Part shown: positions 11,010 through 24,100 of the stretch, piece by piece
How positions within the stretch are numbered: position 1 is the stretch's first letter
Layout of the letters: every line of letters begins with the position of its first letter
Assembly: GCF_963576615.1 (NCBI RefSeq)
Contig: NC_088710.1
Location: 372,001-436,000 of the forward strand
Reading direction: 5' to 3'
DNA: 64,000 nucleotides
Source of the DNA: Watersipora subatra
Taxonomy: Eukaryota > Bryozoa > Gymnolaemata > Cheilostomatida > Watersiporidae
Position numbers and translations under genes: made by a program
Notes under the pieces: model-generated
The model's database searches: none
Told to the model about the DNA's origin: nothing
What the model saw: the letters and a program-made list of their open reading frames with translations, nothing else

Positions 11010-12603
11010 CTGAAAAATTGGCTCAACCACTAAAGGCTAAAATTTCCGGTGCTGCAGTCCTTTGTTAAATGTTAATGCAAGCTAGCTATGATTATGGGAC
11101 ATGGAACATTTTGATATGAGACAACAGAGCAATAACAAACCCCCAACTTACACACAAAAGTGTATGTAATTGAGTAATGGGAAACTTTTCTAAAAAGGTA
11201 TAAACTAAATGTTGAGTTTTGGCTTGGATATCTACAAGTTGTTAAAGCGCTGCTTCATGTTTTCTCTACGGACACTTGGCTTGAAAGATTTATATTTCTC
11301 ATTGATGTGAAAATACAATTTTGGATTAATACATCCCACTATAAGACATAGAACTGTTTTATTTAAAATTATCAGTGTTAAGGTTACCCAACTAATATCT
11401 GGCTCAGAAAAGTGTCTTAATACTTCACTTTTAAAAAGTGCTATAAATGGCTTTCTTTTAGCAGGTGAGTTCACATACCATGACAAAAAGCTCAGTTACA
11501 AAGTATATGAACAGCTTGAAAAACTACGAAATAAAATAATTTGTTTTATTTTTAACATCAAAGCACAGATCAGCTTTATATAACTGAGAGAAGATACTGC
11601 TATGAGTGTTTGAGAGAGAGGAGAGAGCAGGGCAGGCATAGACTGTTTGTTAAGAGTGCAGCTGAAGATATTGAGCCACTGTTCCAATGTGATAGCATAG
11701 GTTATAATGCTCGTCAAAGAGCAAACACCTATAGGCTGCACCATATATTAGAATCCATCTGCTTTACCAGTCATTTGGCCTCGTACACTAAGGGAACTAA
11801 AATCTTCCAACATATTTAACACTTACCAATAAAGTTAGAGACAACAAAAAATCACATCATAAACAAAATTTTCATTTGGAACCATTTTACTTAATTACTA
11901 AAGTATTGTGTTCCCACACTTTTTACGCACTCATTAAGTGCGGTCTTAGTGGGAAAATCCAATAATAATATGTAGGAGACCAGTTCATAAACTATTAGTG
12001 ATGCGAATCATGTAGTGAAGCAGCTCAAAGCTTTCCTACACAACACGTATGACTAGTTCATTCGACTTTGGAAATCCAATTATTATGTCTATTGTATTAG
12101 GACTTTGGAAAAACATTATCCCCTTAAATATAAATCAGATGAAGATGTGACAGCTTAATTAAAATTATCAGAAATCAGAGTATTGGATTACTCACTCTCA
12201 CGAAAAACCTGTGAAACCAATATTTTTACCTCATCGATAACAACAAGTTCGAACCTAGATAGCTAGCTATCTGTTGAAATGGCGTAAGTATCGGTTTAAA
12301 CTATTAGTGTTAGTCCATGATACTCCCCCCACGGACCATGTATCAGTTAATCGCAATTGAATGATAACGGTTTAGTATACGAAAATTAAAAATTTGAAAA
12401 AAGAAACTCAAATGGCTAGGGTGATAGTCAATAACGTAATTTGTGTTCATATCTGCTGCAAAAAATGAAGACCGACAAATTCGGTCACAAGCACACGAGT
12501 AAATATATTACTTAGAACTAAAAAAGGCTTTAAAATTTCAATTCTTATAAGTTTTATTTATATCATTTCAACGTACGGTTGAGCAAATGGCACGAAATCT
12601 TAC
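11010..12603. other. Unassigned DNA between candidate exons
   Basis: Contains several 60-85 codon open frames on both strands (for example 11496-11744 minus and 11610-11819 plus) but none with convincing exon borders. A possible 44-nt exon (12267-12224 minus, IASYLGSNLLLSM) follows a TTTCAACAG acceptor. Confidence 0.4.
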
Positions 12604-12627
12604 CTGTAAAGCTGAATCTGCATTCAT
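12604..12627 (-). CDS. Candidate first coding exon (MNADSALQ)
   Basis: ATG followed by seven codons and a strong CAG|GTAAGA donor. The same frame is open upstream and reads CVKVVEIVDEIFDI before the ATG, so it may instead be an internal exon with an acceptor near 12690. The DNA just upstream (12740-12800) is unusually CpG-rich for the window (GCGCACGCGGGTCCCGCGCG), which would suit a promoter. Low certainty. Confidence 0.28.
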
Positions 12628-12999
12628 TATATCAAAAATTTCATCGACAATTTCAACGACCTTGACACAGTTACTGTAGCAGCGACTCAACGCGTTTGCT
12701 CACTGAAAGTAACAGAGTGAAAACGAGAGAGAATAACTTAGAATAAAGATCACGCCCATAACGCGAGATGCGCACGCGGGTCCCGCGCGTGTTATTGAAA
12801 CGGATTGTTTGGAACGCAAAAATACGTCAAACAGATATGACTGCAAAAAAACTGTGACATTTTCAGAAACAAAGTTTTAGCCTTGCTTATGACATTGAAT
12901 TTCCACCAAAAATGTCTTAAAACATTACTCTCTATTAGAGAGTCTCTAAACAGAATATGTGGCTCTGAAAAGGGTCGATGAGTTGCTCACTGCCAACAA

Positions 13000-13038
13000 T
13001 GATATACAGCCCCCCTGGGGGGCTGTATATTATTGCTG
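13000..13038. mobile_element. Micro-palindrome insertion 1 (39 bp)
   Basis: A near-perfect palindrome with arms CAATGATATACAGCCCCCC and GGGGGGCTGTATATTATTG around a single T (one mismatch). It is flanked by direct repeats: CTGCCAA(C) on the left and CTGCCAAC on the right. The same design with another flank occurs at 13902, so these look like tiny mobile units. A 7-8 bp duplication is typical of hAT elements. Confidence 0.6.
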
Positions 13039-13392
13039 CCAACGAACATCAAATTTGAATTTTGGCTTCTGACTTCAGTTGCACAAGAAGATTATTGTTG
13101 ATCTATATTAAGAATGTCAAAAACAGCGAATGTATTTTCTACTCAACTACTTTACTGAGGAGTAAGGAGAGACAAGATCTGGGTGCCAATACAGTCATAG
13201 CTTATGCATCACTCTGTGATTGTGTCTTCTGTTGTGTTGTACTCATAAGAAGGACATCACATGACAGCAGTATGATTGCAACTATATTTAGTCAGCCAAA
13301 AAATGCGTTAGCAGTTTTAGTGAAGAAAACTTATTAAGGCTAGTCTCATCACAACATGCTAAAAATCTTTTGTCGAAAGAGTTCTGACTTAC

Positions 13393-13524
13393 CATCTGGT
13401 AGTTGTCTTCTCCCATCTCACCAATGACTAAGAAGTTATTACAAAGAGTAGTAAAATCAGCTATGAAACTTGGTGGCGTTTCAGAGTTGCAGTCTGTCCA
13501 ACAACTACCGTATATGACTGCCCC
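13393..13524 (-). CDS. Candidate internal exon, family unknown
   Basis: Bounded by an acceptor (TTATGGCCAG) and a donor ATG|GTAAGT, 44 codons open, phase 0 on both sides. Encodes GAVIYGSCWTDCNSETPPSF, IADFTTLCNNFLVIGEMGED and NYQM, a sequence with protein-like composition. A second frame is also open across part of the same DNA, which lowers confidence. It may belong with the candidate exons at 12604 and 10797, but no in-phase chain could be completed. Confidence 0.33.
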
Positions 13525-13901
13525 CTGGCCATAAAAAGGCTAATACCATCAAAAGCCACGCCAATCTTAGTTTTGACAAAATCACCCTCACTCCCTCAGA
13601 ACGTCTGTCTACGATAAAATTTAGAGTGAACTTACACAAACACTCCTTTTAGATCTAAGTGTATATTACTATAGTAATCATATTATTTTACCAAGTAATA
13701 TGATTTTTATGGTTTTAAATTTTTATTTTATTCATGTATTTTTCAGTCAGCATCAGTTTTATATGAACATTTGTATTTCTCTTACTGAGACAAATACCCG
13801 CGCACCTAAAAAAACCTCATTGACGTGGGGTGTAGCAACTCTCACTTTTGGCGTACCTATGATACGTTTCTGAGACCAACTCACTTGCGCTCTGCTGAAA
13901 C

Positions 13902-13942
13902 CAATGATATACAGCCCCATATATTTGGGCTGTATATCATTG
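13902..13942. mobile_element. Micro-palindrome insertion 2 (41 bp)
   Basis: Arms CAATGATATACAGCCC and GGGCTGTATATCATTG around a short AT-rich loop. Direct repeats CTGAAAC(C) stand on both sides. It shares the arm sequence with 13000-13038 but sits in a different target, which is strong evidence of separate insertion events. Confidence 0.65.
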
Positions 13943-14025
13943 CTGAAACCAACTGAGTGCAACTGTGCAATGAATCCAACTCTTTCTGAAATACAACCTG
14001 CTGGATCGTTATTCCATGGTATAGC

Positions 14026-14106
14026 TAGTCGGCCAGTGTAGAGTATTGGATAAATGGATGTCCGCAGAACTGGAGGTTGTGAGTTCAAATCCGATTTGCA
14101 GCGGAT
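14026..14106 (+). repeat. tRNA-like SINE head
   Basis: GTGTAGAGTATTGGATAAAT resembles an A box region and GAGTTCAAATCCGA a B box. It has no closed cloverleaf that I can draw. Confidence 0.4.
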
Positions 14107-14399
14107 ATCTGCAAACCGGATTCTTAAAACTTTATTTGAACAGACGCAAGTACAGGCAGACAGGTTGGGTAAACATTGAGATTTCTATATATGAGCTAGT
14201 GGAATGTCTGGTGTTGCACCGGTAATCAAAAATCAGTTTATAAGCAGTGATAGCAATTTCCCACTTATGAACTCAGCTTATAAACAATGCCCCTTGCTAT
14301 TGGCCTCTTTTACTAATAGAATGATGTTGCGCCATAACGGAGAGCGGTAGCGTATTTTCACCCACATAGCGACATATATTGACTAGTGAAACCAATTAA

Positions 14400-14475
14400 C
14401 TCGTGTGGCTCAGCGGTTTAGCAGGGCGTCTGGAAAACGGGAGGTTCCAAGATTGAATCTTCCGTGACACGGATT
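14400..14475 (+). repeat. tRNA-like SINE head
   Basis: GTGGCTCAGCGGTTTAGCAG is A-box-like and AGATTGAATCTTCC is a weakened B box. An AT-rich tail follows. Confidence 0.4.
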
Positions 14476-15112
14476 CTTCATTCTAAGATTTGAATAGTTA
14501 TAACTGGGCACGCCGAAGTACAAACTTTAAGATTTATCATGGACATAGATTGGGCAACTATTTGGAGTTCCTAATCACATCTAGCCTGTTTAAACTTGAT
14601 GGATTTTTAGGTTAACACGGACACTCACCACTGCAGATCTTACAGGGTGTTAAGTTTCCTCATATGACACAGGTCCTGCTGCTGTTATTTTCACATGCAG
14701 GTGAACCGATGATAAGACAAATAAATAGAACAACTACTTATTCTGGAACAAGAGTTGACCTAAAACATTGTTTTAAATAGTTGAAGTGACAGTTCTTATA
14801 AATTATTTTATAATATTGGCTTGCTGGTAAAATCTTATGAGTTCTTGACTGTCTACCGGACCAAACTGTCCACCCCCAACCCCAGACCCACGGATTATCC
14901 TAGTTGGTTACTAGCTGCTAAAAATTCTTTAATAAGGTAGTTGTCAATTTTGTTTGCATTATTTTGAAAAAAAGAAATTGCCATTTTTCATTGTACTGTA
15001 GATACTTATTTCTGTTAGCATAGAACGTTCTTCTTTGCTTATTATACACATAGTTAGTCTTTCATAAACCTTTTCATAGTATCTATTTTGTAGTGTATTT
15101 CATATATAATGA

Positions 15113-15835
15113 CTAGCTGTGCTACCCGGCGTTGCCTGGGTAATAAAAGAGTCTTTGCACAGAAAATTTATTTTTATTTAACATATTTCGATAGTTACCA
15201 TTCTAACTTTCAAACTTCAGATCATACGAAAAGTGTTTTGCGCAGTTCAAGTAAATTAAGAGAAAAAATAAAATGTAAAGGTTTTCAAATTTTTTCGAAC
15301 AACTGTAACTTTCAAACTTCGTATCATAAGGGAAATGTTTTGTGCAGGTCAAATAAATTAACAAACAAAATAAAACAACTGTAAAAGTGTTTAAATGTAA
15401 ATGTGACATAATTAGCTAGTAGGGTAATAGATAAATTAAGTCTGGTTTGATACTATTACAACAAAAGATGACTTGGTAATGATACAACTAATACGAATTG
15501 AGAAAACAAAATAAAAACCCTGAATAGGTTGAATTAATAATAACAATTCGTTGCATAGAAATGTGGGCATAAAAGAAAAAAAAATTTCACTCAAAAAAAA
15601 TTACTGTTCCAGCAAAAGATATCTATCAAAACTGAATATGACGATACTGGTATCTCTCGATACTGGTACAAATGTAAAAAAGAGATACCAGACTGTGTTT
15701 GTCTGACCGAACAGAGAGAGAATGTAGAGGCTATTCCTACTCAAGATAATACAATTGTCCGCTTGAAAAATAACCGACTTTTTAATTTAACTTTATGAAA
15801 AACCGGAAATAAAAGTTCACGAAAAGCCTAAAAAG
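15113..15835 (-). mobile_element. Helitron-like element, copy 3 (reverse)
   Basis: Read on the minus strand it ends ACCCAGGCAACGCCGGGTAG, CACAG, CTAG, then host T (15112). The body matches copy 1 over at least 600 bp. Confidence 0.62.
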
Positions 15836-15862
15836 CATCGTGGTAATAGAGTTTGAATTAAT

Positions 15863-15945
15863 AACTCTATGAAATTCTATCATGTTTCATAGAGTTAATA
15901 AAGTTTAAATTAATACTTCTATGAAATTCTATCGTGTTTCATAGA
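15863..15945. repeat. Two adjacent hairpins at the Helitron-like copy 3 edge
   Basis: AACTCTATGAAA/TTTCATAGAGTT (15863-15896), then a diverged repeat of the same hairpin (15917-15945). The whole ~55-bp unit is tandemly doubled. Confidence 0.55.
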
Positions 15946-15989
15946 GTTAATAGAGTTTCGATTATTACATCATTTAAAGTATAAAATCG

Positions 15990-17480
15990 GGAAAAGGGTG
16001 TATACAGTATGCAGTAAGGGTTTTGAATCGTAAGAGGCTTTGGGGTCTCATGGATAGAGATTTGATAAGTTTCTTCATAGTGGATTCAATAAAAAGTGAC
16101 ATGCTTTCAGCCGTCTCCTGTTGATTCCACCAAGTAGTGTCTGAGACAGTGATAAGCGCAGAGAAGCATGAAGTGAGAGTTGTTCTCTCCTAGTAATAAT
16201 TGGCCCAGAAGAAAATCTTTGCTTAACCAGACACTTTCCAATCTATTAGCTATGAACGTATGTTACATAATGAATTTACCATGTTTATACATCTATACGT
16301 GAATAGACACTCCTGAGGCCCTCGCTTGAAATATTGCCCAAATATTTTGTAATATTGTTCTGCATATTTTAATCATTGACATACTGTTGTAGGGTCTGCA
16401 GTGCGCTCTTCAGAAGTAGAATTATATAACCTTGAACTTTTTTTTAATCAGCTAAATGTTTTATAAATTTTGTGTCCAAAATATTTTATTGTTGCACTTG
16501 AAAAGCTATTCATGTTTTCAGCACACCCGCTGCTCTTCTTTTCATTGGTTCACTATGCTGCCACAGCTTTTCTACCATTTGTTGTTTTCTGTTCTTCCGT
16601 TATAATATCAGTCAGAGACCTAAGCTGCATTTACTCACATTCTATTGGTCGAATACTAAGATTTATTGATGATGTTGATGTTTGCTGGGTTGGCGTATTA
16701 TTGTCTCTCCCATTTTATTACCTCCTTTCATGGCTGACCTTAGAGTTGTCTCCTTCCTTCTATAGTTCACTTCACCAACGTTTGTTAACCCTCACAACCA
16801 TCTTACTAGTCCTCTTTGATATAGCGGTTGCACCTCCACAAGTGCACATGGCACACCGAACAGGTTTTACATCTTGTTTTTTATTTTGATTTTTATTCCA
16901 TTTGAGCATGTTACAAAGTTTAAAACAAAATTGCTGTTTCTTCATGAAACGCTATATTTCTGCTTTTCACATTGTGTTTTGTAGTTTCATTTACCTCAAC
17001 TGTTTGTATCGCTCTGTGATTAAATTCTCCTTCAAAACTTGGATCAAGTAACAAAACTTTCATAAGATCAATGAGCTGTATGGACTATCACTGGCAGCAA
17101 ATGGTCCCAAATATCCCAAAAAATCCCAAAAATCTTAACTACGCTTCAATGATACGAACTGGATGATGTCAGTTTTATCAACCCACAAATGCTGAAAGGT
17201 CGAAGGTCACCTGAAGATGAAAAGACTCCCGCATGCCACAACTCATAAAGCAAAGTTTAAGATCATAGAGGTAAACGCTCATCGAGCTAGTGGTAAAATG
17301 TGTGAACTTAGTTACACCTGTTTAATTGCACGTGTTAATTACATGTATAGATAAGAATGGAAAAGGGCATTGCCAATCAGCTGTTGGGCTGGCCAATAGC
17401 TATGGCAGATTTTACTCTGACAGGCGGGTGAGTCTGTTTTGGGTGCCAAGCTATCAACACCCGGTAAACAAGCAGACAAA
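15990..17480. other. Intergenic; one hydrophobic open frame
   Basis: The frame 16512-16889 (plus) is open for about 125 codons with many hydrophobic residues, but the DNA is T-rich, which creates such frames easily. No gene called. Confidence 0.4.
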
Positions 17481-17487
17481 AACATGG

Positions 17488-17692
17488 GCTGATCTAATAA
17501 CGAGAGCTGACCTATTAACGAGTGCTGACCTAGTAACGAGTGCTGACCTAGTAACGAGTGCTGACCTAATAACGAGTGCTGACCTAGTAATGAGTGCTGA
17601 CCTAATAACGAGTGCTGACCTAATAATGATTGCCGACCTAGTAACGAGGGCTGACCTAGTAATGAGTGCTGACCTAATAACGAGTGCTAACT
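17488..17692. repeat. 18-bp minisatellite (GCTGACCTAGTAACGAGT)
   Basis: About eleven units just downstream of the DNAJB6-like 3' end; a multiple of 3, so open reading frames across it are trivial. Confidence 0.95.
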
Positions 17693-17762
17693 ACCATTAA
17701 TAAGGCAGCATTTTAGCTCAGGTGTAAAGCGATAAGGTAATAGCTGTTCTCCTGACCATGAA

Positions 17763-17768
17763 TTTATT
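17763..17768 (-). terminator. Candidate polyadenylation signal of the DNAJB6-like gene
   Basis: AATAAA on the minus strand, about 260 nt after the exon 7 stop codon. It is the first such hexamer I found downstream; use is inferred. Confidence 0.45.
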
Positions 17769-18027
17769 TACACCATATAATTGCTAAGATGAGGGTGTGT
17801 AGCAGTTTACAACTGCTGAAATGTATAAGTGCCTAAAAAGAGTTGTCAGCACATGTAATGATTGTTAAATAAAGTTAGCAAGCAGTGAAGATAAAGAGGA
17901 GCACGACTCCTAGCCTGACCTCCATGAGCATGAGGTAGATACACAGAATTTAGTTAAAAATAAGATTAAACTATTTGTCTGAATATAATATCTTTTTTGT
18001 AAAATATTTTAACTCGTAGAGAGAAGT

Positions 18028-18106
18028 CTATAAATATGTTACAGTATGTGATGTAATGAAGCCATCTTCTTCCACTGTGATTGTCTCCATGCCATGTTCG
18101 ACTACC
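18028..18106 (-). CDS. DNAJB6: DNAJB6-like exon 7 (C-terminus, stop)
   Basis: Follows a GTTGTAG acceptor and encodes [15 protein letters not shown], then [10 protein letters not shown] and TAG. This mirrors the IVENGQERVEVEEDG tail of DNAJB6, confirming both the gene assignment and the use of the weak exon 6 donor. An AATAAA lies about 260 nt downstream. Confidence 0.88.
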
Positions 18107-21100
18107 CTACAACATCGCATATGTTATGTTACATAAGCCATGAATAATACTAGCAGGTTATTATCTAATACTAACTAACAGACACAAAGTTCACTCTAGC
18201 CATAAAGTTAACGCCTCCTGATTTGCACACATTAAAGCCTGGTTCCCATATCGAAATGCGAGACCCAGGCAATAATCTCAGGCAGTAATCTCACGCAGCA
18301 AAACACTTGCGGCGCTAAACTCGGCGGCTTCTGTTCACATAAAGCTTCACCGCTGATTTCGAAAATGCCGTTTCAAAAATGCTATACGGCGCATTTCGGA
18401 AAGGATTGGCCATTATGTTTTTCACAAAAGTTGAGCAGCGCTGAACTTTTGCGTTGACTCGGCACTTAAGTTCACATTTCACGGCTGATAGCCCGGCGGT
18501 GCTGCCGGTGCTTGCCGCGTATATGGGAAACAGGCTCAAGGTAGCAACAAGAGTTGGCATGATTGTCAGTGGCATCCATTAAGTGGGAGAGAAGAAAAGT
18601 AATTGCTCAAAGGAAATACCTTTTTGTCACTATTTTCTTTCCGTCAATGAGTTTTGTATTGATTGAAGTAGACTTGATATTCTCCGGAGGTGACATCTGC
18701 CGCCGGGTGCTTCTCTGATGCGGTCTATCATAGCTTGAGCTACAAATCATTAATATCAGCATTTGTTAATAGGCCTTAAGTTTCTTGTAGTGATGCACTG
18801 AAAGTTAATGCTTTAAAAAGGCAGCAAAGGAATTTTAGAAACGCTCTGCCAACATCATCCATTTCCTGCCACAAAAATATGCAAATGAGTCACAATCTCC
18901 CTTTATTTGCCAGCTGTCATTATAGCCAATCGCTTTTGTTGCCAGAACTGTCACACCTTAAACCTCTTCCATCATTCTAATAGAGCACTCAATTAGAAAT
19001 AATAGTTATTGAAAGCGCACACAAAAAATCACACAAAATTGTATCACACAAAAATCTTTGGGATAGTTTTCAATTTTTAGCTGAATTCCCTTTGTTAAAT
19101 TGAGCGGTGCCAACGTGGCGAGCCTATGACCAAACGAGTGGGTAAATGAAGGATAAAAGAAGGACTGAGGAAATCTTTGACCAGCAATCATGCTAAAAAG
19201 AGACAGCTGAATGGAGCAGATGTCTGGTTGCCATGCTGAGTCACGTGAACTGCCATGCTCAGCCTGCGATTACTCTCTTTAGCTACTTAAAAGTACAAAA
19301 TTGATTATTTTTGGTATCAGGCCAAAATGTGGTAGGAACGAAATTTTTAAAAAATGCCTTAAGAAATTAATTGTTTCAGCAAAATTTCAAATAATGTATT
19401 TTAGAAGTGAACATACCAGAAGTTAACATATAAAAATCTTAATGAAAAAGGAAATAAATTACAAGTCATTTTTATATTTAAAATCAATACACTTTTCAGC
19501 GATGAATTTGTATTAATCTTGAGGAGACAACTCCAAAGTAATTCAACACACCGCGACACTATAGTTCTTCCATGAATAGAGAGGAGTGAAAAAGAATAAA
19601 CATGCAAGGCATATGGTACCGCTACACACAGGGGCTGTTCATGCTTCATGCTCATGCAAAGGGTACACGGGCATGAAGGATACAGTGCAGCAGGCACGGA
19701 CATCATCACACATGCTGACTTACTGTGAAGGCAGCCTAAGTGGAAACCATGGCCTTGCAGAGCAACTGCAAAAGTTGCTGTAACGTCTGCAATACAAGGC
19801 TACTTAGTGAGAGAAAATATATGAAAAGGTGACGCAGTGCTCCCTTATCAGGTACGACGAGGCACGATATCAGCCATCTCAAGCTCTTCCTTACTCACAC
19901 ATTTCCTCTCTCAGGCTCTACGTTGCACACTCCGCTTCCTGTCACGAGCTTTCCTAAGATTTTATAACAGTATGACCCTGGGGCACTTTTAGCTGCCAAT
20001 ATTCACTCTTAGCAAATTGAGAGGTTCAAACTAGTCGTATTGCAGATATCGTGACTGGCCGTTCCCTAAAAGGATTCTATTGGAATCATACCCCGAGTTC
20101 CACAAATTGCTCTTGATGTTGCTAGCATGCACACACCCCATTGTATCATGGAGGTCACTGAAAATATCTTCATCTACATCAGAGCCATCACTGGCCGAAT
20201 CTGAGCTGCCATCACAACACCCTGAGTCTGTTGAAGTAGAACCGTTCCTCTGACTGCTGAGAAAGGAGAGCTGAGGCTATATTCATGATCTACACTTTAT
20301 ACATGCAAAACATGGTACTGTGAGCTTCATAAAAATATGGGCACTGCTTGCATGAGACGCGGATGACCGATGGAGATTGACAAATCATATGAGTTCAATT
20401 GTCAGCCTATTATCAAGAAAAGAACACCAATAAACTGCAGGTGTTCGGCTGCCTTAGACAGCATAAGGTCAGGACGTGAGGCCATGGCAAAACCTTATCA
20501 CCTGAGATTTATTAATTTTTGAGGATTGTTATCAAAGACAGTTACTGCAACCTGTGTGATATTCTCTACAATAACTCTATGCAGTGTGACTAATCTAAAA
20601 CTCCAGGTTATGAACGGTATGACAATTCTACAAGTCTAAGCTAATTTACTTGAGAAATGTCACATTAAACACATATAGAACCAAATAATTAATATCTGTA
20701 TAAGAAAGATGAAACAACAAAATATTCAGTAATTAGAAACTTTTTAAAACCTTTTTAGTGTTTGTAAGACAAAAACTATTTGGAACTGTTTACTCTAATC
20801 GCGCTCCTTCATCTCTCGGCAGCAATAGTTACTATCGGCAGCAATAGTTACTATTGACGGCATGAGCACAAAAACTCAATTACCATCCTATATCAATGTT
20901 ACATAGACTGCTTGAAGGCAACACAGAGAGGAGTGAACCACGGAGTGAGCGAGAAGATCGCGTTCCAGAAGTGGGTCACCAGCAGGTCAATCCCTGAGCA
21001 AGACTGGGTTACTTCATGAAGGACCAAAAGAGGTAACAAGCCGGTGCTTGTCATAGTTAAGATACAGATAAGGACCTCCACTTTCCAATCTTCCATCTCA

Positions 21101-24100
21101 TTTGGTTACAAATGCAGCATGTTTCAAATTAACAGCAATGTCATATATCTACAGGTAACTTCGGTGAAAACTTCCTGAGAAAAGCTGCAGTTGCACTTGC
21201 AATATTGTACTGATATAATGCTTGAATTAAAATTAATTAACCAATTAACTCAACCGATAACTTGAAAGTTATACGTATTTCCCTTTTCGAATACTGTATT
21301 TGAGTCGCACTTTAATATCAAGTACCTGTCAGACCCGCCATGCAGCGTGAAACAATTCTAACAGGTTTGGATGGTTTTATGCTGGTGCACTCTATAACAA
21401 ACTGAATGTAGAAATGCTACTGGACAGATCTCAGTCTAAAGCGAACCGGCCCGCAGCCTACAACATTTACTGTATGAATAGTTGTATTACTAACTAGTAC
21501 ACTGACGGTTTAGTGAGTCATCAGAGAAGGTCAGGTCTAATAGGTTTCTAATTGCGTAATTATTCTAAACAATGGGAAGGCAGTCGATGGCGCAGGTGGT
21601 AGATTGTGCCGATGGCGCAGGTGGTAGATTGTGCCGGTTACATAGGAGGGGATGCACAGCGTATCGTATCGAGTGGTTTACATAACAACAATATTAATCT
21701 CATGCACCCCCTGACGGCTCACGCTGTCGGCTCACCCCCTGACGGCTCACGCTGTCGGCTCACCCCCTTTGCTCACGCTGTCGGCTTGAGAGAAAACTCA
21801 AAATTTTATTTTAAACGTTTTAAATTAGATTTTTATGTATATTTTGTTGCATAATTAAATAATTGCTGCCCTAACGCTTTTATCCACCTGCTCCCCATTG
21901 TGTATCGTTTGTGAAAATTTTATGGTCAGTGTTGGCAGCGTGTATCAATTACCTATCTTGTTGTTGGCATTACAGTGTCTGAATGCATCCTATGGTTTAG
22001 GGTATTTCATTCCCATAAAGTATTCCCTTAGCAGAGTTGTCTACCCACTGAAAGATTGATTATTGTGAAATATACAGCAAGTTGAAAAAGGAAGAACACG
22101 ACATTAGCTTACGAAAACTTATTAAACTGATTGAACTAAACAACCTCTAATTTGCTGACGAGAATGGGGGTTCTGCTACCGCCCTTTAGTGGCCTAGGAT
22201 TTAGTACTAGGCTATATAACTTCACTTTGAAGGTAATGAATAGGAGATATGGCAATTATAATCAAAGCAAGATTTCTGGATATCACTCCTCTCCTTACTC
22301 GTAAGGTAAAATTCATCCTACAGCGATGCAATGCATTTTTGTTCTGTTTTATGAAACACACCAAGTTTTACGAAAGCCATAATATTAAGGGAACTTTAAA
22401 TAAAAATCAGATAGGCCAAGGCCTACGCAACAACTCTTTGATTTCAGATATTTTTGCTAAAAATATGCGTATATGTTGTTAGCGATGAAGGTCTGAAGAC
22501 CTTGACCTTCAACGAAAAGAGCTCAGAGGCTTACAGCTCTACTTTACTTTACATTTAGAGAGAAATTCAATGTACAGAGTATTCTCTGTTTTGCCAGAAT
22601 ATTAACATCAGGGGATGCAGATACAGTGAAACTCGGATAACTCGCCCTCAGATAACTCGCCCTCGGATAACTCAACGTATTTGTTTGGTCCGTTCCCACG
22701 CAATGATAAATGGCTTTAGATAACTCAACCGAAACTCCGTTAACTCGAACAGTTTTTTGCCAAACGGCTACCGAGACGGTTGTTACTATCGCTTTAGAAA
22801 ATCATTTTATTCCAAGCCATAGAGATAAACATCGACTTTTAGTAGTTCTTAGGCCTCGTTATTACCAACATCGGCAAAATATTTTCATTAACGACTTTTC
22901 TAAAGATTTGCAAAAATCAAATTTTACCAAACATCCGCTTAGCGATAACCCTCCGAAAGCAAGAAAAGCGAGGTAAAATTCGGAAAAAATTTAAAGTAAA
23001 ATCGGCAAAATTGATAATGGGTTCTTAATAGTAAAGCAGTTTTGTAATAACTGACTTACTGCAAAATTGACCTTGGTTAAAACGCTCGGTAGAAAAATTC
23101 GTATGTCTTTTTCTGAGCGTTTTAACCGCAATCAGGTTTTGCCTATTTTAATCTGAGAACGTCCTGGCAGTCACATCACCTAAAACAGCAAACAAATCTC
23201 AAGTGATAGAAAAATATCTATACTTACTGATTAAAAATATTTAAAACTTCACGCGAGAGACCCTTTAACTTGCAACAAGCAATCTATGCTTTTGATTTAT
23301 ATATAGTTTGTATATGTACATGTATCTACTGATAAATACGTGCACTTATGACTGTCCTGATAACTTGAACGCTCTAATAACTCGAACACTTTTGCTCGGT
23401 CCCTTGAAGTTTGAGTTATCCGAGTTTCACTGTATATATTTTAAGCAGTTTTCCAAAAAAGGAAGGACAACCCTAACCGTGATTGTGATGAAATTAAATG
23501 CACCCAGTAAGGAGCCTACAAGCTGAGAAGCTTAGTCTAGCCAAGAATCAGATAGCAACGGCCCAAGCGGATGGTGCCGGCAACCCTATTCAGTGTCAAC
23601 AGGTACAGATCCCTTGGGAACTACTGGCCCATTGTCTGCAGCTGTCTTGGTTGCAGCTGGCCTGCTGCCAGACAAATACCAAAGAGTACTGCTGCCCGTG
23701 AGAAAAGAGTCTCGAGAGGCTCCACCGCTTACCTGCGAGTCAGATTGTTGAATAAATGGTCAAATTCATCAAAGACTGTCATAAATGGGTCGCAGTAACT
23801 TCCTGTGAACATGCTTTTCGGTCGCGATCGTTTGCTGCCAAAACCTGCGAAACATTACAAAACAAATTTTATTTTATAAAGAAAGAAGTTACATCTTGAG
23901 AAATAAATTTCTGTACATCACATGCCTTAAAAGTTGATTTTATAAATGTTCTTAAGAAAGGTTTTAAGAAAGTTTATGCATAGCCAAAGAACATGTTACT
24001 ATTTGAAATCTCTTATAACAATACAAGTAGGCTCTTAAATAACTCAGCTAAGGATATTCTTCATGATGTGAGAAAAATCACATCCGCAAACATTGGCTCC

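Noticed and set aside
13393-13700. Second open frame (KTKIGVAFDGISLFMARGQS) across the candidate exon at 13.4 kb
   Set aside because: Ends at a stop before the strong donor and begins at a stop; the other frame uses both splice borders.
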